The notes beneath the pieces are model-generated. The model did not search any database. It was not told where the DNA came from and saw only the letters and a list, made by a program, of their open reading frames with translations. Positions 61,031-64,000 of a stretch of 64,000 nt of DNA are shown in pieces (within the stretch, counting starts at the first letter, position 1; every line of letters begins with the position of its first letter). The translations under genes and the position numbers were made by a program. Source of the stretch: Bacillota bacterium (GTDB lineage: Bacteria; Bacillota; Clostridia; Lachnospirales; Anaerotignaceae); the NCBI GenBank assembly GCA_021768705.1, contig JAETUG010000005.1, positions 1 through 64,000 of the forward strand. The letters are read 5' to 3'.

Positions 61031-61948
61031 ATGCCCATTAAAATACCCAATGAATTACCCGCAGCCAAGGTGCTGACCGATGAGAATATTTTTATCATGA
61101 CGGAATTCCGTGCCATCACGCAGGATATCCGCCCCCTGAAAATCCTTCTGCTGAACCTGATGCCCACAAAGATCGATACGGAAACGCAGCTTTCCCGTCT
61201 GCTGGGCAATACCGCCCTGCAGATCGAACTGGAATTGATCCATACCAAAAGCCATGAATCCAAAAACACCCCTGAAGATCATCTGCTGTCCTTTTATAAA
61301 ACCTTTGATGAAGTGAAAGACCAAAACTGGGATGGTTTGATCATTACCGGCGCCCCTGTGGAGCAGATGGAATTTGAAGAAGTAGAGTATTGGGACGAAC
61401 TGGTAGAGATCATGGAATGGAGCAAGACCCATGTCCACAGCACCTTCCATATCTGCTGGGGTGCCCAGGCCGGTCTGTATTATCATTATGGTATCCAGAA
61501 ACACATGATGGAAGAAAAGCTGTTTGGCGTATTTCCTCATAAGCTGGATAAAAAGAAATCTATCCTCTTCCGTGGCTCCGATGATGTCTTCTATGTGCCC
61601 CATTCCAGACACACAACCGTATTGAGAGAGGATATCGAAAAGGACCCCCGTCTGAAGATCATCGCTTCTTCCGAGGAAGCAGGCGTTTATGCCATCCATA
61701 ACGACGGCGGCAGCCAAATCTTTATTATGGGACATTCCGAATATGACCCCCACACACTGGAAAAGGAATATCTGCGGGATAAAAACGCCGGCCTGCCCAT
61801 CGAGGTGCCGAAAAACTACTACCCCAATGATGATGATACCCAAGACCCTCTGGTCACATGGAGGGCTCATGCCAACCTGTTGTATTCCAACTGGCTGAAC
61901 TACTTCGTTTACCAGACCACACCCTACGATATCACACAGATCAAATAA
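61031..61948 (+). CDS. metA: Homoserine O-acetyltransferase, MetA type
   Basis: A 305-residue MetA-family acyltransferase. The catalytic Cys is C142 in HICWGAQAG, and the His and Glu are in GHSEYDP. Residue 111 in [10 protein letters not shown] is Glu; in this family Glu111 goes with acetyl-CoA and Gly111 with succinyl-CoA, so the product is predicted to be O-acetylhomoserine, matching MetY. It lies 26 nt after metY. The ribosome site is weak (GGTGAAAG), which may lower its expression relative to MetY. Confidence 0.96.
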   Translation: MPIKIPNELPAAKVLTDENIFIMTEFRAITQDIRPLKILLLNLMPTKIDTETQLSRLLGNTALQIELELIHTKSHESKNTPEDHLLSFYKTFDEVKDQNWDGLIITGAPVEQMEFEEVEYWDELVEIMEWSKTHVHSTFHICWGAQAGLYYHYGIQKHMMEEKLFGVFPHKLDKKKSILFRGSDDVFYVPHSRHTTVLREDIEKDPRLKIIASSEEAGVYAIHNDGGSQIFIMGHSEYDPHTLEKEYLRDKNAGLPIEVPKNYYPNDDDTQDPLVTWRAHANLLYSNWLNYFVYQTTPYDITQIK

Positions 61949-61949
61949 A

Positions 61950-61977
61950 AAAAGAGTCCATTGGACTCTTTTTTTAT
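61950..61977. terminator. Terminator of the met operon
   Basis: AAGAGTCC and GGACTCTT (61952-61970) form a tight stem with a T-run on the plus strand and a shorter one on the minus strand, shared with the converging barstar gene. Confidence 0.9.
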
Positions 61978-62225
61978 TTGATTTCCAAAATAATATTCTC
62001 TGCATCACGGAATACCCGTAAGAGGTTATCGCCGTATTTTCCCAAAGCCGCTTTCATTTCATCCGTATGCTGAAAGTCTACTTCCATTGCGCCGCCCTCC
62101 GTCAGGCAATCGAACAGCGCATCCAGATTTTTCCCATAATACTCAGGGAAACCAAAGACTTCTTTCAGATATGCGTGGGCTTCCTCCTTAGAAGTCATCC
62201 TGTTTCCATCTAAAACGATCTTCAT
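61974..62225 (-). CDS. Barstar-family ribonuclease inhibitor
   Basis: An 83-residue barstar homologue. FPEYYGKNLDALFDCLTEGG matches the inhibitor helix and loop of barstar, with D35 and D39 in the same positions as the two barstar residues that plug the barnase active site. It lies 12 nt downstream of the barnase gene, so toxin and inhibitor are made together. Cytosolic, as it has no signal. GGGGG lies 6 nt before the ATG. Confidence 0.93.
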   Translation of the reverse strand: MKIVLDGNRMTSKEEAHAYLKEVFGFPEYYGKNLDALFDCLTEGGAMEVDFQHTDEMKAALGKYGDNLLRVFRDAENIILEIK

Positions 62226-62237
62226 GGCAAACCCCCA

Positions 62238-62687
62238 TCAATACAGTTGTTCAAAGCTTTCGTAATGGTCGGCGGTATAATAGATATCGCCATCCTGAGA
62301 ATATACGATACGCTCACCGCCGCGGTAGCCGCCTTCATAGTTTACGTCACATTCGTGATAAGTGTCCTCTTCCGGAAGAATGCCTTCATAATTGCCGAAT
62401 GTATCGCCGCCAATGCTCATGCCTTCTGCCACTTCCCAAAGGTTGCCCTTCTTATTATCCCAGCCCAGAGCCTGCGCCTCTTTTTTGGTAATAAAATTAT
62501 CGGGCAGATCGCCGTAAGTATGCAGATACAGTGCCACATCCTCCGGTGTGGTATAACTGCCGTTTTCCTCAATGGTGCAGGTTTCCGCCTGGCTTTCGCC
62601 GCCTTGCTCTGCTGCGCAGCCGCTGCTGAACAAACTCATGCAAAGCATCAGCATCGCCATCAAAAGGGCTGTCCATTTTTTTTTCAT
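62238..62687 (-). CDS. Barnase-family ribonuclease with lipoprotein signal
   Basis: A 149-residue barnase homologue. All four catalytic positions align with a fixed offset of 39 from barnase: E112, R122, R126 and H141 (barnase E73, R83, R87, H102). Conserved segments are ITKKEAQALGW, GNLWEVAEGMSIGGDTFGN and TADHYESF. The N-terminus (MKKKWTALLMAMLMLCMSLFSSGC) ends in a lipobox with C24, so the enzyme should be lipid-anchored outside the membrane instead of being freely secreted. Upstream of the barstar gene in one operon; AGGAGG before the ATG. Confidence 0.94.
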   Translation of the reverse strand: MKKKWTALLMAMLMLCMSLFSSGCAAEQGGESQAETCTIEENGSYTTPEDVALYLHTYGDLPDNFITKKEAQALGWDNKKGNLWEVAEGMSIGGDTFGNYEGILPEEDTYHECDVNYEGGYRGGERIVYSQDGDIYYTADHYESFEQLY

Positions 62688-62755
62688 ATCGTATTCCTCC
62701 TTTTTCTTTGTTTCATCCTAACAGAAAGCAGCTCTATTTTCTACCTCTTTCTCAT

Positions 62756-62783
62756 AAAAAATAGCGGAACCCGCAGGTTCCGC
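62756..62783 (-). terminator. Terminator of the pyruvate:ferredoxin oxidoreductase gene
   Basis: On the minus strand GCGGAACC and GGTTCCGC form an 8-bp stem (62764-62783), followed by TATTTTTT. Confidence 0.88.
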
Positions 62784-62834
62784 CATTCTTTATGGGCTAA
62801 CGCCCTATTCTTTTATTTGAAAATCCGCAAAGAA

Positions 62835-64000
62835 TTAGCCCTGAGCCAGTTTCTTGTAGCCTTCCAGTCTTTCTTTTGCTGTCTTTTCTGTCTGTTCGAA
62901 CAGTTCTTCAGCAACTTCGGGGAATGTTCTCTGCAGAGAGCTGTAACGAACTTCGCTCAGCAGGAATTCTCTGAAGTCAGCTGTAGGTTCTTTGGAGTCC
63001 AGTGTGAAGGGATTCTGACCTGCTTCTTTCAGTTCAGGGTTGAATCTGTACATCTGCCAGTAACCTGCTTCTACTGCACGTTTGATTTCGTTCTGAGCGC
63101 CGCTCATGCCGCCCTTCAGACCGTGGTTGATACAAGGAGCGTAAGCGATGATCAGGGAAGGACCATGGTATTTTTCAGCTTCTGTCAAAGCTTTTACCAG
63201 CTGGTTCTTATCTGCGCCCATAGCTACCTGTGCAACGTATACATAGCCATAGCTCATAGCCATCATGCCCAGGTCTTTTTTCTTTACTCTCTTACCGGAA
63301 GCAGCGAACTGAGCAACTGCACCGATAGGTGTGGATTTGGATGCCTGACCGCCTGTGTTGGAGTAAACTTCTGTATCGAATACCAGAACGTTTACATCTT
63401 CGCCGGAAGCCAGTACGTGATCCAGACCGCCGTAGCCGATATCGTAAGCCCAGCCGTCACCACCGAAGATCCACTGGGATTTCTTAACCAGCTGATCTTT
63501 GTTTGTCAGAACATAATCTACGATGTTCTTAGCTTCTGCGTTTGCGCCAGCGTAAGCTTCCAGAGCAGCTACCAGAGCGTCGGATGCTTCTCTGGATTTT
63601 TCGCCGTCAAACATTGTTTCTACCCAAGCATCAACAACACCTGCGAAGGAAGCGTCGATTGCTTTCAGGTTTTCCAGTTTATCTTTCAGACCGTTTCTCA
63701 TGTGTTTTACTGCGGAAGCCATACCCAGACCATATTCTGCGTTGTCTTCGAACAGGGAGTTTGCCCAAGCGGGGCCACGGCCGTCTTTATTTACTGTGTA
63801 AGGCATAGAAGGTGCGGAACCACCCCAGATGGAGGAGCAGCCTGTTGCGTTTGCAACGTACATTCTATCACCAAACAGCTGAGTTACCAGTTTTGCATAA
63901 GGTGTTTCACCACAACCTGCACAAGCACCGGAGAACTCAAGCAGAGGCTGTTCAAACTGAGAACCTTTTACGGATGCTTTGCTCATAGGGTTAGCCTTAG
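62835..64000 (-). CDS. nifJ: Pyruvate:ferredoxin oxidoreductase, C-terminal part
   Basis: Splits pyruvate into acetyl-CoA and CO2, passing electrons to ferredoxin. The visible 388 residues form the thiamine-pyrophosphate-binding end: KGSQFEQPLLEFSGACAGCGETPYAKL with a cluster Cys pair, WIFGGDGWAYDIGYGGLDH (TPP/Mg GDG motif), FDTEVYSNTGGQASKSTPIGA and APCINHGLKGG. The frame is open to the right edge (reads K-A-N-P-M-S-K), so the N-terminal part and start lie beyond the window. The codon choice suggests high expression. Central to anaerobic energy metabolism. Confidence 0.97.
   Translation of the reverse strand, partial: KANPMSKASVKGSQFEQPLLEFSGACAGCGETPYAKLVTQLFGDRMYVANATGCSSIWGGSAPSMPYTVNKDGRGPAWANSLFEDNAEYGLGMASAVKHMRNGLKDKLENLKAIDASFAGVVDAWVETMFDGEKSREASDALVAALEAYAGANAEAKNIVDYVLTNKDQLVKKSQWIFGGDGWAYDIGYGGLDHVLASGEDVNVLVFDTEVYSNTGGQASKSTPIGAVAQFAASGKRVKKKDLGMMAMSYGYVYVAQVAMGADKNQLVKALTEAEKYHGPSLIIAYAPCINHGLKGGMSGAQNEIKRAVEAGYWQMYRFNPELKEAGQNPFTLDSKEPTADFREFLLSEVRYSSLQRTFPEVAEELFEQTEKTAKERLEGYKKLAQG

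Overview
The window looks like a chromosomal segment of an anaerobic, endospore-forming Firmicute of the class Clostridia, probably a Lachnospiraceae or Anaerotignum-like gut bacterium. The evidence is a germination protease, a SpoIID-domain lipoprotein, pyruvate:ferredoxin oxidoreductase, a FabK-type fatty acid operon, T-box leaders, TRAP, strong AGGAGG ribosome binding sites and sigma-A promoters with 16-18 nt spacers. The genus is an inference from gene content. About 60 genes are densely packed on both strands. No insertion sequence, prophage, CRISPR array or rRNA operon was seen.

Layout. 1-1669: the N-terminal part of a repeat-bearing secreted surface protein that runs off the left edge. 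1914-4974: nucleoside catabolism (deoB, pdp) and a C_GCAxxG_C_C protein. 5072-8114: rpsT with a structured leader, gpr and pncB. 8396-12088: T-box-controlled ileS (eukaryote-like type 2). 12169-16356: Fe-S aldo/keto reductase, LysR regulator, a lipoprotein-like fragment, nth, a small anchored protein and a Fur-family regulator. 16411-25347: an eleven-gene type II fatty acid operon in the order fabH-acpP-fabK-fabD-fabG-fabF-accB-fabZ-accC-accD-accA. 25563-27042: ECF sigma/anti-sigma pair and a B3/B4-domain protein. 27196-34832: small hypothetical gene, tRNA-Pro(CGG), aspS, cytidylate-kinase-like gene, a palindromic element, SLH/SpoIID lipoprotein, 6S RNA, lspA and fba. 34913-41303: atypical MBL-fold hydrolase, radical SAM protein, rlmD-birA, S1 protein, membrane protein and purC. 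41584-44607: yhbY, DUF2974 hydrolase, a nadD-yqeK fusion and rsfS. 44817-48741: XRE-cupin regulator, two tandem M19 dipeptidases and a DUF819 permease, which form a likely peptide-use island. 49096-55721: dnaE, mtrB (TRAP), pfkA and pyk on one strand in close order. 55936-59028: MacB-like efflux operon. 59180-61948: Met T-box, metY and metA. 61974-62687: barstar and a lipoprotein barnase. 62835-64000: C-terminal part of the pyruvate:ferredoxin oxidoreductase.

How it works together. Glycolytic genes (fba, pfkA, pyk) feed pyruvate to the ferredoxin oxidoreductase, which supplies acetyl-CoA for the fatty acid operon and for MetA. MetA carries Glu111, so it should use acetyl-CoA, matching the O-acetylhomoserine sulfhydrylase MetY beside it. 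Amino-acid control uses T-boxes (AUC specifier for ileS, AUG for metY) and TRAP for tryptophan.

The items most worth a second look are the metY T-box with two very large palindromic hairpins inserted in it, the lipoprotein barnase with barstar, TRAP inside a glycolysis/replication gene string, the tandem dipeptidase-DUF819 locus, the rpsT leader, and the 94-bp palindromic element near 30.6 kb. All family calls come from reading the sequence; no database search was run.
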